Source: Flavobacterium sp. HSC-32F16
GTDB lineage: Bacteria > Bacteroidota > Bacteroidia > Flavobacteriales > Flavobacteriaceae
Length of the DNA: 64,000 bases
Assembly (NCBI RefSeq): GCF_024171645.1
Contig: NZ_JALKAC010000001.1
Location: forward strand, 62,001 to 126,000
Reading direction: 5' to 3'
The translations under genes were made by a program, and so were the position numbers. Within the stretch, counting starts at the first letter, position 1. Each line of letters opens with the position of its first letter. The notes under the pieces were generated by a model, which saw nothing but the letters and a program-made list of their open reading frames with translations, was not told the origin of the DNA and searched no databases. Shown piece by piece: positions 8,257 to 16,999 of the stretch.

Positions 8257-9411
8257 ATGAATTTAGAAGAATTATTTAACCAATACAAAGAACAGTCAAT
8301 AGAAGGACGCTATTTAACTTTAGATCACATTAAGCCTTTATTAGATAAATTAAATACTAATAATCAAGTTAAGGTTATTGGAAAATCAGTTTTAGGCGAA
8401 CCTATATATAGTTACGAATTTGGAACAGGAAAAACTCGTATCTATTTATGGTCTCAAATGCATGGTAATGAAAGTACAACTACAAAAGCACTTTTTGACT
8501 TTATTAATGTATTAAACAGCAAATCTGATTTTGCTGAAAAAATGCTGAGTACATTTACTTTTTACGCTATTCCAATTTTGAATCCTGACGGAGCTAGACT
8601 TTACACACGCGAAAACGCTAATAAAGTGGATTTAAATCGTGATTCTCAGAATTTAACACAACCGGAAAGTAATGTTTTAAGAGAGGTTTTTGAGGCTTTT
8701 AAACCTGATTTCTGTTTTAACCTTCATGATCAGCGTACTATTTTTGGTGCAGACGATACTGGAAAACCTGCGACAGTTTCTTTTTTGGCTCCTTCTTATA
8801 ATGAGGAAAGAGAGATAAACGAAAACCGTCAAAAAGCCATTAATTTAATTGCCGGAATCAATGATGAACTACAAAAATATATTCCCGGACAAGTGGGCAG
8901 ATTTGACGATTCATTCAATATAAACTGTATAGGAGATACTTTTCAGTTTTTAGGTGTTCCTACTATATTATTTGAGGCAGGTCATTTCCCTAACGACTAC
9001 GAAAGAGAAGTCACTAGAAAATACATATTTTTCTCACTAATTTCAAGCTTTAAGCTTATAAGCGAAAACGATTTAGTTGTCAATAGAAATTATGATTATT
9101 TGAATATTTCACAAAATAAAGTGGTTTTTTATGATTTTATGTATAAAAATATCAAAATAAATTATGATGGTATCGAAATTATTACGAATTTTGTCGCACA
9201 ATACAAAGAAGAATTGATTGAAAATAAGATTCATTTTAATGCTTATATAGTTGAAGCAGGCGAATTGGAAAATTATTTTGGTCATTACGAATACGATGGA
9301 AGAGGAGCTGTGTATTCTGATGATTATTCTAATATTCCGAAAATGAACCAAAAAGCAGATTTTTATTTAAATAAAAACATTAAATTTGTTAACGGGTTGA
9401 TAAAAAGTTAA
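8257..9411 (+). CDS. M14 family zinc carboxypeptidase
   Basis: 384 residues, with an M14 catalytic domain over about residues 15-265. Zinc ligands H69 and E72 (MHGNES) and H157 (NLHD) are present, as are substrate-binding R128 (DLNRD) and the general-base glutamate E240 (LFEAGHF). No signal peptide is seen, so it probably acts in the cytoplasm, like Bacteroidota M14 enzymes that trim peptides or peptide conjugates. The last 115 residues form an unrecognised beta-rich extension. Its promoter is embedded in palindromes shared with the divergent XRE gene, suggesting repression. The Lrp-type gene follows 77 bases downstream. Confidence 0.85.
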   Translation: MNLEELFNQYKEQSIEGRYLTLDHIKPLLDKLNTNNQVKVIGKSVLGEPIYSYEFGTGKTRIYLWSQMHGNESTTTKALFDFINVLNSKSDFAEKMLSTFTFYAIPILNPDGARLYTRENANKVDLNRDSQNLTQPESNVLREVFEAFKPDFCFNLHDQRTIFGADDTGKPATVSFLAPSYNEEREINENRQKAINLIAGINDELQKYIPGQVGRFDDSFNINCIGDTFQFLGVPTILFEAGHFPNDYEREVTRKYIFFSLISSFKLISENDLVVNRNYDYLNISQNKVVFYDFMYKNIKINYDGIEIITNFVAQYKEELIENKIHFNAYIVEAGELENYFGHYEYDGRGAVYSDDYSNIPKMNQKADFYLNKNIKFVNGLIKS

Positions 9412-9488
9412 TTTTTATGTGAATTTGTTATTTTTTATATATATTTTTATACTTTGTAATAGCAATTAGTAATATTAATTAAAGAATT

Positions 9489-9968
9489 ATGAGTAAATTT
9501 CGTTTAGATGAAGTAGATCACCAGATTTTAGATATGTTAATAGACAACACGAGAGTACCGTTTACTGACATTGCAAAAAAACTATTGATTTCTGCTGGTA
9601 CAGTACATGTTAGAGTAAAAAAGATGGAGGATGCCGGTATCATCATGGGGTCTTCATTAGCCTTAGATTACGATAAATTAGGTTATTCATTTATTGCTTA
9701 TGTTGGGGTTTTCCTTAACAATACATCACAAACAAAATTTGTATTAGAGCGCATCAATCAAATTCCGTTCGTAACAGTTGCTTCTGTAACGACAGGAAAA
9801 TTCAATATCTTTTGTAAAATTAGAGCAAAAGATACTAAACACGCAAAAGAAGTTATTTTCATGATTGATGATATCGATGGTGTTTACAGAACTGAAACTA
9901 TGATTTCATTAGAGGAAAGTATTAACGATAAGAAGCGTTTGATGCATACTATTTTTAAAAATATGTAA
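9489..9968 (+). CDS. Lrp/AsnC family transcriptional regulator
   Basis: 159 residues. The N-terminal AsnC-type winged HTH (LDEVDHQILDMLIDNTRVPF, about 6-55) is followed by the RAM/AsnC ligand-binding domain (about 70-150, with VTTGKFNIFCKIRAKDTKHA). The length and layout are typical. These regulators bind amino acids and form octamers. Its target is not evident; the adjacent M14 peptidase, which would release amino acids, is a plausible one but only by proximity. A good terminator follows. Confidence 0.9.
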   Translation: MSKFRLDEVDHQILDMLIDNTRVPFTDIAKKLLISAGTVHVRVKKMEDAGIIMGSSLALDYDKLGYSFIAYVGVFLNNTSQTKFVLERINQIPFVTVASVTTGKFNIFCKIRAKDTKHAKEVIFMIDDIDGVYRTETMISLEESINDKKRLMHTIFKNM

Positions 9969-9999
9969 GAATCCCTCTTGAATGCTATATTAAAATATA

Positions 10000-10026
10000 C
10001 CTCAAGTTTATTCTTGGGGTTTTTTT
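10000..10026 (+). terminator. Rho-independent terminator after lrp-type gene
   Basis: CCTCAAG pairs with CTTGGGG (one T-G wobble) around a 6-base loop, followed by seven T's. It ends 33 bases before the ppc start. Confidence 0.8.
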
Positions 10027-10059
10027 ATGACTAATTAACCAACCAACTATAACACAATT

Positions 10060-12645
10060 ATGTACACGTTGCCAAAAATAGAACGTTTCAACAAAGACGT
10101 TCTTTCTAAATATCACATTTACAATAGTGTTTTCATAACATTACCATTTGATTCTATAGATAATACGGGAGTTTTACTGCCTTTATTTACAGAAACTTGC
10201 GAAACGGGTTTTAAAAAACAGGAAACACCAAAAGAAATCTTTGATTTCTTTTCGAATAAATTTTTAAATAATTCATCAGAAACTGAGAAAATCGATCTTA
10301 TGTTTCGATTTATTCAATATATTGAGCGTCAGATCGTATTATTCGATGCTATTGAAGATGCCGCTTTTCCAGAGGTCAATAATATGGAAGGACGCGGGTC
10401 TTTAAGAGATATTAAAGAAAAATCAGATGCCAAAGAAAAAGACGATGAATTGGTAGATTTCTTAGAAAACTTCAATGTTCGTACGGTTTTAACGGCGCAC
10501 CCAACACAGTTTTATCCAGGACCGGTATTAGGAATTATAAACGATCTGACTGAAGCAATTCGTCAAAATGATTTATTGCAGATTAAACAATTGCTGGCGC
10601 AGCTGGGAAAAACACCTTTTATTCAGCATGAAAAACCAAATCCTTATGATGAAGCTGTAAGTTTAATTTGGTACCTTGAAAATGTATTCTACGCTACAGC
10701 GGGAGAAATAGTACATTATCTTCAAAAAAATCTTCACGATGGAAACCCAATTCAGAACCAATTGATCAAGCTTGGTTTCTGGCCGGGAGGTGATCGTGAC
10801 GGAAATCCATTCGTTACAACAGAGATTACGCTTAAAGTTGCAGATCGTTTACGAACTTCAATTTTAAAGTGCTATTATGTTGAAATGAGAAATTTAAAAA
10901 GAAAACTAACCTTCTCAGGTGTAGATACTTTGGTGTCGGATCTTGAACATAAACTTTATCGTTCAGTGTTTTATTCTAAAGGTGAAATTTTCATCACTTT
11001 AGATGAATTATTGACACAGTTAAATACCATTCGTACTATAATTATTGAAAAGCACCAATCTTTATATTTAGATGAATTAGAAGCTCTTTTGGTAAAAATC
11101 AATTTATTCGGATTCCATTTTGCCACTTTAGATATTCGTCAGAATAGTAAAATTCATAATGTAGTATTTAAAGATGTTGTAAATTATTATTTGAATTCTG
11201 GTTCAGATGTTTTTCCAAAAAATTACTATGAATTAACTGAAGATCAAAAAATCGATGTTTTATCAAAAGTAAAAGGAAATCTAAATCCAGCCGATTTTGA
11301 AAATGAAATTACACAATCGACTTTAGAATCTGTTCAGGCAATTAAAACGATTCAGGGAAATAATGGAGAAGAAGGTGCTAATCGTTACATTATTAGCAAC
11401 AATGAAAGTGCGCTGAATGTAATGGAGACTTTTGCGATGATTCGTTTAAACAATTGGGAAAATCCAACAGTTGATATTATTCCGCTTTTTGAATCTGTAG
11501 ATGATTTGCAAAATGCGCATCAAATCATGGAACAGCTGTATACTAATCCTGAATATTCTAAACATTTAAAAGAAAGAGGAAACGAACAAACTATTATGCT
11601 AGGTTTCTCTGATGGTACAAAAGATGGTGGTTATTTAATGGCCAACTGGAGTATTTATCAGGCTAAAATTTCGTTGACTGAAATTTCAAGAAAATATGGA
11701 ATTAAAGCTATTTTCTTTGATGGACGCGGCGGACCTCCTGCGCGAGGCGGAGGAAAAACACATAAATTCTACGCTTCTTTAGGACCAAAAATTGAAAATA
11801 AAGAAATTCAGATTACCGTTCAGGGACAAACGATCAGTTCTAATTTTGGAACTTTAGATTCTTGTCGTTTTAACATTGAAAACTTATTAAGTGCCGGTGT
11901 TACGAATCAGGTTTTTGGTAAAGAAAAAAATGAATTAACTCCAGACGAAACTCAAATCCTGACGCAATTAGCCGATTTAGGATATGAGAAGTATTTGAGC
12001 TTTAAAAATCACCCGAAATTTATTCCGTATTTGGAAAAAATGAGTACGCTGAAATATTATTCTAAAACTAACATTGGAAGCCGTCCATCAAAAAGAAGCA
12101 AATCTGAATCATTAGATTTTGCTGATTTAAGAGCAATTCCGTTTGTAGGTTCGTGGAGTCAGTTAAAACAGAACGTACCCGGATTTTTTGGAGTAGGAAC
12201 TGCTTTAAAGCATTTTGAAGAATCAGGACAATGGGACAAAGTAAGTGATTTATACCACAATTCATTATTCTTTAAAACCTTGCTCGAAAATAGTATGATG
12301 TCATTGGCTAAATCATTTTTACCATTAACGGCTTACATGAGAAAAGATCCTGAGTTTGGTGAATTCTGGCAGATTATCCATGATGAATTCTCTGAAACTA
12401 AACGTCTTTTATTAAAAATTGCAGGACACAAAACCTTAATGGAAAATTACCCTGATGGTATAGCTTCAATTCAAATAAGAGAGCGTATTGTATTGCCATT
12501 GTTAACAATACAGCAATATGCATTGTCAAAAATAAACGAATTAAACAAACAGGATTCTACAGATGAAGAGCTTGTTAAAGTATATGAAAAGATTGTAACA
12601 AGATCTCTTTTTGGTAATACAAATGCAAGTAGAAATTCAGCTTAA
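10060..12645 (+). CDS. ppc: Phosphoenolpyruvate carboxylase
   Basis: 861 residues, the usual size. It carboxylates phosphoenolpyruvate to oxaloacetate, refilling the TCA cycle. Visible signatures are the catalytic histidine H147 in VLTAHPTQ, the GGDRDGNP motif at 243-250, the GFSDGTKDGG segment around 523, and the mobile-loop FDGRGGPPARGGG with R556 and G557. The C-terminus ends NTNASRNSA; the family normally ends in a conserved ...RNTG, so the terminal Gly is replaced or followed by extra residues, which can matter for activity. The DinB-family gene begins 12 bases downstream and is probably co-transcribed. Confidence 0.95.
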   Translation: MYTLPKIERFNKDVLSKYHIYNSVFITLPFDSIDNTGVLLPLFTETCETGFKKQETPKEIFDFFSNKFLNNSSETEKIDLMFRFIQYIERQIVLFDAIEDAAFPEVNNMEGRGSLRDIKEKSDAKEKDDELVDFLENFNVRTVLTAHPTQFYPGPVLGIINDLTEAIRQNDLLQIKQLLAQLGKTPFIQHEKPNPYDEAVSLIWYLENVFYATAGEIVHYLQKNLHDGNPIQNQLIKLGFWPGGDRDGNPFVTTEITLKVADRLRTSILKCYYVEMRNLKRKLTFSGVDTLVSDLEHKLYRSVFYSKGEIFITLDELLTQLNTIRTIIIEKHQSLYLDELEALLVKINLFGFHFATLDIRQNSKIHNVVFKDVVNYYLNSGSDVFPKNYYELTEDQKIDVLSKVKGNLNPADFENEITQSTLESVQAIKTIQGNNGEEGANRYIISNNESALNVMETFAMIRLNNWENPTVDIIPLFESVDDLQNAHQIMEQLYTNPEYSKHLKERGNEQTIMLGFSDGTKDGGYLMANWSIYQAKISLTEISRKYGIKAIFFDGRGGPPARGGGKTHKFYASLGPKIENKEIQITVQGQTISSNFGTLDSCRFNIENLLSAGVTNQVFGKEKNELTPDETQILTQLADLGYEKYLSFKNHPKFIPYLEKMSTLKYYSKTNIGSRPSKRSKSESLDFADLRAIPFVGSWSQLKQNVPGFFGVGTALKHFEESGQWDKVSDLYHNSLFFKTLLENSMMSLAKSFLPLTAYMRKDPEFGEFWQIIHDEFSETKRLLLKIAGHKTLMENYPDGIASIQIRERIVLPLLTIQQYALSKINELNKQDSTDEELVKVYEKIVTRSLFGNTNASRNSA

Positions 12646-12657
12646 AAAATTAAAAAA

Positions 12658-13173
12658 ATGAGAGCCGCAGAATTATTAGATAATGAATACTCAGGTCATT
12701 TTGGTACTTACATCAAAGAAGCCGGCGACGGAATTTTGATTGAAGAATTAGAAATTTCTCTTCATGACTTTATTCGATTTGTTCAAAATATTCCAATGGA
12801 TAAATTTGATTATCGTTATGCAGAAGGTAAGTGGACGATTAAGGATATCATTCAGCATATTATTGATACTGAACGTATTTTTGCTTATCGTGCTTTAAGA
12901 TTTTCCAGAAATGATAAAACGCCTTTGCCAAGTTTTGAGGAAAGTGATTATGCAGATAACACAAATTCAAACAAAAGGAGCATTCAGGATTTATTAACTG
13001 AGCTATCTGCTGTAAGACATTCAAATTTATTATTTTATAAAAGTTTATCTGAAGAACAGCTGAAACGAATTGGAACGGCTTCTAATAATCCAATTTCGGT
13101 GCGAGCTTTAGGTTTTGTTTTAATTGGACATCAAAAACATCATCAAAAAGTTTTTGAAGAAAGATATTTATAA
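12658..13173 (+). CDS. DinB superfamily protein (putative thiol transferase/metalloenzyme)
   Basis: 171 residues. The four-helix DinB/YfiT fold is indicated by the histidine triad: one His in IIQHIIDTERI (about residue 67) and the HxxxH pair in GHQKHHQKVFEERYL at the C-terminus, which bind a divalent metal in the family. Members include bacillithiol and mycothiol S-transferases, but many are uncharacterised, so the substrate here is unknown. It is 12 bases behind ppc in the same direction and followed by an inverted-repeat terminator. Confidence 0.8.
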   Translation: MRAAELLDNEYSGHFGTYIKEAGDGILIEELEISLHDFIRFVQNIPMDKFDYRYAEGKWTIKDIIQHIIDTERIFAYRALRFSRNDKTPLPSFEESDYADNTNSNKRSIQDLLTELSAVRHSNLLFYKSLSEEQLKRIGTASNNPISVRALGFVLIGHQKHHQKVFEERYL

Positions 13174-13196
13174 AGTTTGAAGTTAAAACATAAAGT

Positions 13197-13228
13197 AAAC
13201 CCGACAGGTTTTAAAACCTGTCGGGTTT
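13197..13228. repeat. Inverted repeat / terminator, CCCGACAGG family, copy 2
   Basis: This is a palindrome of 32 bases, nearly identical to the one at 1747-1779 and one base shorter in the centre. It lies between the convergent ends of the DinB gene and recQ, so it could stop transcription from both sides. Confidence 0.8.
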
Positions 13229-13254
13229 GTTATTTAGAAAAGTATGTATTCAAC

Positions 13255-15363
13255 TTAATTATGTTTTCTCTCAATAAACGCTAAACCAAAACGAATTTTA
13301 TCGTAAGACATTTTTTCTTCAAAATGATCAAAATAAGGTCTTAATGCATTAGGATTTTCTAATTCTATTTGAGCTTTTCCGATTGCGTTAATTTCTTCAT
13401 CAGAAACAAATTGGCTTAAATCTAAATCATGTCCGTCAACATATAATTTAGCTAAATGAGAAACAATCGTAGTTTCTCCCAGATTTCTTTGTCCGGCAAT
13501 TTCTTCAATAGAAAGCCCGTTTTTAAATAATTCTAATGTTTTAGAATACGTGCTGTCTTTTTTCTCTTTTTTAACAACTGATTTATTTTTTTGAAAATCA
13601 ATAATTGCTTTAATGAAATCTGAGCCGTATTTTTCAAGTTTTGCCTTTCCAACACCTTCCACAGCAAGAAATTCATCATCAGTCAGTGGTCTCAAAATCT
13701 CCATTTGTCTTAATGAAGCATCACTAAAGATTACATATGCCGGAACTTCTTCTTGCTGAGCAATTTCGTAGCGCAATTTTCTAAGAGTTTCAAAAAGAGA
13801 ATTTTTAACTGCTTTTGCTTTCTCTTGTTTTATTTCATTTTTGTCAATTACTTTCTTAACAACTGTTGTCAGTTTTACTTTTTCACCTTCAAACAAAACT
13901 TTTTTAGCAAAAGACGTCAATAATATTTTATTATGCTGGTGAAAGGCAATTTCACAATAACCTAAATTGATTAATTGAATTAAATATTGATTCCAGTCGT
14001 ACCAGGAAATATCAGCACCAATTCCGTACGTTTTAAGTTCTTGATAATTTTTTTCGTAGATATAAGCGTTTTTCGAGCCTCTTAAAAAATCAACGATTAC
14101 AGCGAGAGGTTCAGATTCCTGTAATCTCTTAATTGCTGATAGTGCTTTTTGCGCGAGAATCGTCCCATCGAAAAAAGTTGGCGGATTTTTACAAATATCG
14201 CAATTACCGCAATTCTCTGTAACCAATTCTCCAAAATAAGAAAGCAGAATCTTTCTTCTGCAGCTTACAGCATCGGCATATTGTTTCATCCGGTCCAGCT
14301 TAGCAAGCTGAACATCTGCATTTAATCCATCTGACGCAAATTTTTGAAGCTGAATTACATCTGCGTAACTTTCAAACAAAACTGTTTCGGCTGCGAGACC
14401 ATCACGACCTGCACGGCCAATTTCCTGATAATAGCCTTCAATATTTTTAGGCAGATTATAATGAATTACCCATCGTACATTTGACTTGTCAATTCCCATA
14501 CCGAATGCGATTGTGGCGCATACAACCTGACAATCGTCATTTATAAATTCATCTTGTGTTTTGGCACGGGTCGTATTATCTAAACCTGCGTGGTAGGCTT
14601 TTGCTGCGATTCCGTTTTTCGCTAATTTTTCTGCAAGTTCTTCGGTTGTTTTTCGACTTAAACAATAAATTATGCCGCACTCATTTGGTTTGTTTTCTAC
14701 AAAATCAATAATTTGTTTTACTCTGTCTAATGCAGGACGTACTTCCAGACTTAAATTCTTTCTGTCAAAAGAAGCTACAAATGTTTTGGGATTTTTTAAA
14801 TTCAGCTGTTTTGTAATGTCTACGCGTGTCGCTTTATCTGCAGTTGCAGTCAAAGCTAAAACTGGAGTAGAAGGGAAGCGGTTTTTTAAATATCCTAAAT
14901 TAGTATAAGCCGGTCTGAAATCATGACCCCAGGAAGAAATACAATGCGCTTCGTCAATGGCAATAAGACTTATGGTTAACTCGTTGAAAATCGTATCTAA
15001 ATAAGATAAGCTTTCCGGAGCAATGTAAACAAGTTTAAAAGTGTTTGATTTTAGGTTGTCAATATAAAACTGTTGTTCTTGCGAGGATTGACTGCTGTTT
15101 ATGTAACATGCTGAAATACCATTTGATTTCAAACTATCAACCTGATCTTTCATTAAGGCAATTAAGGGTGAAATTACAATCGTAATTCCTGGCAGCACGA
15201 GCGCCGGCAATTGAAAGCATATCGATTTTCCGCCTCCGGTTGGCATAATCGCTAATGCATCCTGACCCGATAATACTGTAGTAATAATCGTTTCCTGATT
15301 GGGTCTGAATTTTTCAAATCCAAAGTTTTCCTTTAGTTTGGCGTGTAGTAGTTCTGAATTCAT
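13255..15363 (-). CDS. recQ: ATP-dependent DNA helicase RecQ
   Basis: 702 residues. SF2 helicase core: Walker A MPTGGGKS (K46), the Walker B box IDEAH (D137-H140), and ATIAFGMGIDKSNVRWVIH plus QEIGRAGRDG in the second RecA lobe. The RecQ-Ct zinc site is present (CRRKILLSYFGE, then CGNCDIC), as is an HRDC domain at about 525-600. The last 90 residues form an extra helical/HTH-like tail (SIEEIAGQRNLGETTIVSHL) found in many Bacteroidota RecQ proteins. The enzyme unwinds 3' to 5' in recombination repair and replication restart. It is monocistronic. Confidence 0.95.
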   Translation of the reverse strand: MNSELLHAKLKENFGFEKFRPNQETIITTVLSGQDALAIMPTGGGKSICFQLPALVLPGITIVISPLIALMKDQVDSLKSNGISACYINSSQSSQEQQFYIDNLKSNTFKLVYIAPESLSYLDTIFNELTISLIAIDEAHCISSWGHDFRPAYTNLGYLKNRFPSTPVLALTATADKATRVDITKQLNLKNPKTFVASFDRKNLSLEVRPALDRVKQIIDFVENKPNECGIIYCLSRKTTEELAEKLAKNGIAAKAYHAGLDNTTRAKTQDEFINDDCQVVCATIAFGMGIDKSNVRWVIHYNLPKNIEGYYQEIGRAGRDGLAAETVLFESYADVIQLQKFASDGLNADVQLAKLDRMKQYADAVSCRRKILLSYFGELVTENCGNCDICKNPPTFFDGTILAQKALSAIKRLQESEPLAVIVDFLRGSKNAYIYEKNYQELKTYGIGADISWYDWNQYLIQLINLGYCEIAFHQHNKILLTSFAKKVLFEGEKVKLTTVVKKVIDKNEIKQEKAKAVKNSLFETLRKLRYEIAQQEEVPAYVIFSDASLRQMEILRPLTDDEFLAVEGVGKAKLEKYGSDFIKAIIDFQKNKSVVKKEKKDSTYSKTLELFKNGLSIEEIAGQRNLGETTIVSHLAKLYVDGHDLDLSQFVSDEEINAIGKAQIELENPNALRPYFDHFEEKMSYDKIRFGLAFIERKHN

Positions 15364-15452
15364 AAGGCGAATATTTATATTAACTAATAATTTGAAAATA
15401 TAAATATAGTATTTTTCTTATAATTATGTATTTTCTTTTTCAGTTTGATTTC

Positions 15453-15490
15453 ATAAAAAAAGGAACCCTAAATGAGTTCCTTAGTTTTAT
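15453..15490 (-). terminator. Terminator of the acidic protein/polyamine cluster
   Basis: On the minus strand AAGGAAC and GTTCCTT pair (15476-15482 with 15460-15466), followed by a run of seven T's. It sits 16 bases after the stop of the 135-residue acidic protein gene. Confidence 0.75.
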
Positions 15491-15505
15491 TTTAAAACGA
15501 AATGA

Positions 15506-15913
15506 TTAATCTTCGTCGTCTTCATCTTCATCGTCAGCTATATCGTCTGGGTCTCTGTCATCATCATCATCGTCATCTCCGCCGTCAACATCTGGCTTAT
15601 CCTGGTTATCATCTTCATCGTCATCATCAGCATCATCATCAAGATCAAGACCTTTTACTGGTTCGATTGTGTCAACATCAAGATCGATATCGTCATCTTC
15701 ATCATAATTTTCAATTCTGTCAGCCAGTTTGGTACTGATTTTTACTAAATAAATAGTGTCTTCAGTACGAACTTCAACAGCTTCTACTAATTCGTTTTTA
15801 GCGTTTCTAAAACGGATAACATCCGAATCATCATAACCATCAGGAAATTTTTCAACCAAAAGGTTTAAAATTTCATTTGTCAGTTTGGCGTAGTCTACTA
15901 TAACTCTTTTCAT
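15506..15913 (-). CDS. Small protein with aspartate-rich tail, Bacteroidota-conserved type
   Basis: 135 residues. The N-terminal 70 residues form a compact domain (MKRVIVDYAKLTNEILNLL, EKFPDGYDDSDVIRF). The C-terminal half is almost purely Asp/Glu, an intrinsically disordered acidic tail. Proteins like this are common in Flavobacteria and, as I recall, are often labelled DNA primase in databases; no primase motif is visible, so I do not use that name. It is nine bases behind the deoxyhypusine-synthase-like gene and probably co-transcribed. The tail could bind cations, polyamines or basic proteins, which is speculation. Confidence 0.7.
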   Translation of the reverse strand: MKRVIVDYAKLTNEILNLLVEKFPDGYDDSDVIRFRNAKNELVEAVEVRTEDTIYLVKISTKLADRIENYDEDDDIDLDVDTIEPVKGLDLDDDADDDDEDDNQDKPDVDGGDDDDDDDRDPDDIADDEDEDDED

Positions 15914-15922
15914 AAAAATATC

Positions 15923-16891
15923 CTATAAATCTAATAAATATGCAAAAATTAACGGTGCAACAATTGTAGCATCCGACTCTATAATAAATTTAGGGGTTTT
16001 GATATCTAATTTACCCCATGTGATTTTTTCATTTGGAACTGCTCCTGAATAAGAACCGTAACTAGTTGTTGAATCTGAAATTTGGCAGAAATAACTCCAG
16101 AAAGGAACGTCATGCATTTCCATATCCTGATACAACATTGGTACAACGCAAATAGGAAAATCTCCTGCAATACCACCACCAATTTGGAAAAATCCGATAC
16201 CGTTTTGGCTGTTTTTTGAATACCAATCCGCAAGGAAAGTCATGTATTCAATACCAGATTTCATTGTTGATGCTTTTAATTCACCTTTAATAACGTAAGA
16301 AGCAAAAATATTACCCATTGTGCTGTCTTCCCATCCTGGTACAATAATAGGTAAATTTTTCTCAGCTGCAGCATACATCCAGCTGTCTTTTAAATCAATT
16401 TCGTAGTATTCTTCAAGAACGCCCGATAATAACATTTTGTACATGAATTCATGTGGGAAATAACGCTCTCCCTTATCATCAGCATCTTTCCAGATTTTAT
16501 AGATATGTTTTTGTAAACGTCTAAAAGCCTCATGTTCAGGAATACAAGTATCAGTAACACGATTTAATCCTCTTTCCAGTAAAGCCCATTCGTCTTCTGG
16601 CGTTAAATCACGGTAATTAGGAACTCTTTCGTAGTGAGAGTGAGCTACTAAGTTCATGATGTCTTCTTCTAGATTGGCTCCAGTACATGAAATAATTTGT
16701 ACTTTATCTTGTCTAATTATTTCAGCGAAAATTTTACCTATTTCGGCTGTACTCATAGCTCCAGCCATACTTACCAACATTTTAGACCCATTAGCCAATT
16801 GTTGTTCGTATTCTTTGGCTGCATCTACAAGAGAAGCAGAATTAAAGTGCAAATAATGTTTTTCAATAAACTGACTGATTGGTCCTTTCAT
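15923..16891 (-). CDS. Deoxyhypusine synthase-family protein
   Basis: 322 residues with the family's NAD-binding core. Seen are MLVSMAGAMSTAEIGKI near 38, SCTGANLEEDIMN at about 68-80, and QIGGGIAGDFPI near 241. The catalytic lysine is conserved as K294 in ITWGKLDI, matching the WGK of eukaryotic enzymes, so an enamine-linked aminobutyl transfer is chemically possible. Bacteria lack eIF5A, and bacterial relatives are thought to transfer the aminobutyl group of spermidine to small amines, giving homospermidine or similar products. It lies between arginine decarboxylase and the acidic protein, on the same strand, which supports a polyamine role. Confidence 0.85.
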   Translation of the reverse strand: MKGPISQFIEKHYLHFNSASLVDAAKEYEQQLANGSKMLVSMAGAMSTAEIGKIFAEIIRQDKVQIISCTGANLEEDIMNLVAHSHYERVPNYRDLTPEDEWALLERGLNRVTDTCIPEHEAFRRLQKHIYKIWKDADDKGERYFPHEFMYKMLLSGVLEEYYEIDLKDSWMYAAAEKNLPIIVPGWEDSTMGNIFASYVIKGELKASTMKSGIEYMTFLADWYSKNSQNGIGFFQIGGGIAGDFPICVVPMLYQDMEMHDVPFWSYFCQISDSTTSYGSYSGAVPNEKITWGKLDIKTPKFIIESDATIVAPLIFAYLLDL

Positions 16892-16999
16892 CTTGTTTTT
16901 GTTTTTTGTTTTTTTTGAATTAAAAGTTTTTAACCTTTTTACTATATATGCAAATTAATAATTTTATAGGAACTAACTTTTTAATTTGCAGTTTTTTTT

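Noticed and set aside
9440..9460. Promoter of the Lrp-type gene
   Set aside because: The only candidate (TATACTTTG) has one base too many between TA and TTTG, so I do not list it.
15502..15738. Plus-strand ORF rich in His and Leu
   Set aside because: It is the reverse reading of the Asp/Glu-rich tail of the minus-strand gene 15506-15913; GAT/GAA codons read backwards give His/Leu runs.
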